NCBI GenBank assembly: GCA_023443485.1
Contig: JAEZUH010000027.1
Coordinates: 1 to 13,813 of the forward strand
Direction of reading: 5' to 3'
Length of the DNA stretch: 13,813 nucleotides
DNA from: Bacillota bacterium
Lineage (GTDB): Bacteria > Bacillota_I > Bacilli_A > RFN20 > CAG-826
A program made the translations under genes and the position numbers. This document shows, piece by piece, positions 13,737-13,813 of the stretch; the first letter of the stretch is position 1; every line of letters begins with the position of its first letter. The notes beneath the pieces were generated by a model, which saw only the letters and a list, made by a program, of their open reading frames with translations, searched no databases and was not told where the DNA came from.

Positions 13737-13813
13737 AATTTCCCTCCATAGATAAGAAAACGTTCCTTAAGGAACGATTAATAACCGCGTTACCATCCTT
13801 ATTCACACGCTAT
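13737..13813 (-). promoter_or_regulatory. T-box riboswitch of alaS, 3' half (antiterminator and terminator)
   Basis: On the minus strand AAGGATGGTAACGCGG (13800-13785) is a close variant of the T-box consensus. Its TGGT can pair with the ACCA end of tRNA(Ala), whose discriminator base is A. Antiterminator: AAGGA (13800-13796) with TCCTT (13773-13769), a seven-base bulge TGGTAAC, and GCG (13788-13786) with CGT (13776-13774). The competing terminator is CGTTCC, loop TTAA, GGAACG (13776-13761) followed by TTTTCTT. The ribosome site GGAGGG is at 13747-13742. Stem I with the specifier codon lies beyond the right edge, so Ala specificity is inferred from the gene. Confidence 0.88.

Noticed and set aside
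1..13813. CRISPR array, tRNA or rRNA gene, insertion sequence, prophage or toxin-antitoxin pair
   Set aside because: No repeated spacer pattern, cloverleaf, transposase frame or phage-like gene was found; intergenic regions are short and explained by promoters and terminators.

Overview
This is an AT-rich chromosomal window from what looks like a low-GC Bacillota (Bacilli/Erysipelotrichia-like) bacterium; the species cannot be read from it. The signs are an alaS gene behind a T-box leader, a comEA-comEC-holA cluster convergent with rpsT, and an alaS-ruvX-DUF1292 cluster near greA. These neighbourhoods resemble the Bacillus subtilis chromosome. TGA is used as a stop (first chr gene), so the code is standard rather than the Mycoplasma code.

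Layout from left to right. (1) 1-1181, minus: the 5' two-fifths or more of an iron-sulfur DinG/XPD-type helicase with an N-terminal PD-(D/E)XK nuclease domain, cut by the window edge. (2) 1221-2159, minus: fmt, formylating initiator tRNA. (3) 2209-2655, plus: a YfcE/MJ0936-type phosphodiesterase, divergent from fmt. (4) 2697-4688, plus: a long-chain acyl-AMP ligase fused to its own C-terminal acyl carrier domain. This is the least ordinary gene here. (5) 4758-5021, plus: rpsT (S20). (6) 8556-5025, minus: comEA, comEC and holA, i.e. DNA uptake genes plus the clamp-loader delta subunit. (7) 8614-9105, minus: greA. (8) 9215-10398, plus: a two-gene split chromate-type transporter. (9) 13736-10442, minus: alaS, ruvX and a DUF1292 gene, one tight operon under a T-box whose 3' half is at the right edge. 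No stretch above 300 bases lacks a gene, and I see no RNA gene, insertion sequence or CRISPR array.

The genes are mostly housekeeping: translation (fmt, rpsT, alaS), replication and repair (holA, ruvX, helicase), transcription (greA), plus competence, lipid activation and ion transport. The main interest is in expression signals. Five promoter-proximal genes without a Shine-Dalgarno site (helicase, fmt, phosphodiesterase, holA, first chr gene) each carry a -10-like hexamer six or seven bases before the start codon, which predicts leaderless mRNAs. Genes with a leader or inside an operon mostly have clear Shine-Dalgarno sites. Intrinsic terminators are packed into stop codons, into a neighbour's coding sequence, or, before comEA, onto the ribosome binding site itself.

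I do not see an obvious new multi-gene system. The candidates for novelty are the leaderless pattern, the terminator/ribosome-site overlap at comEA, and the ligase-carrier fusion.
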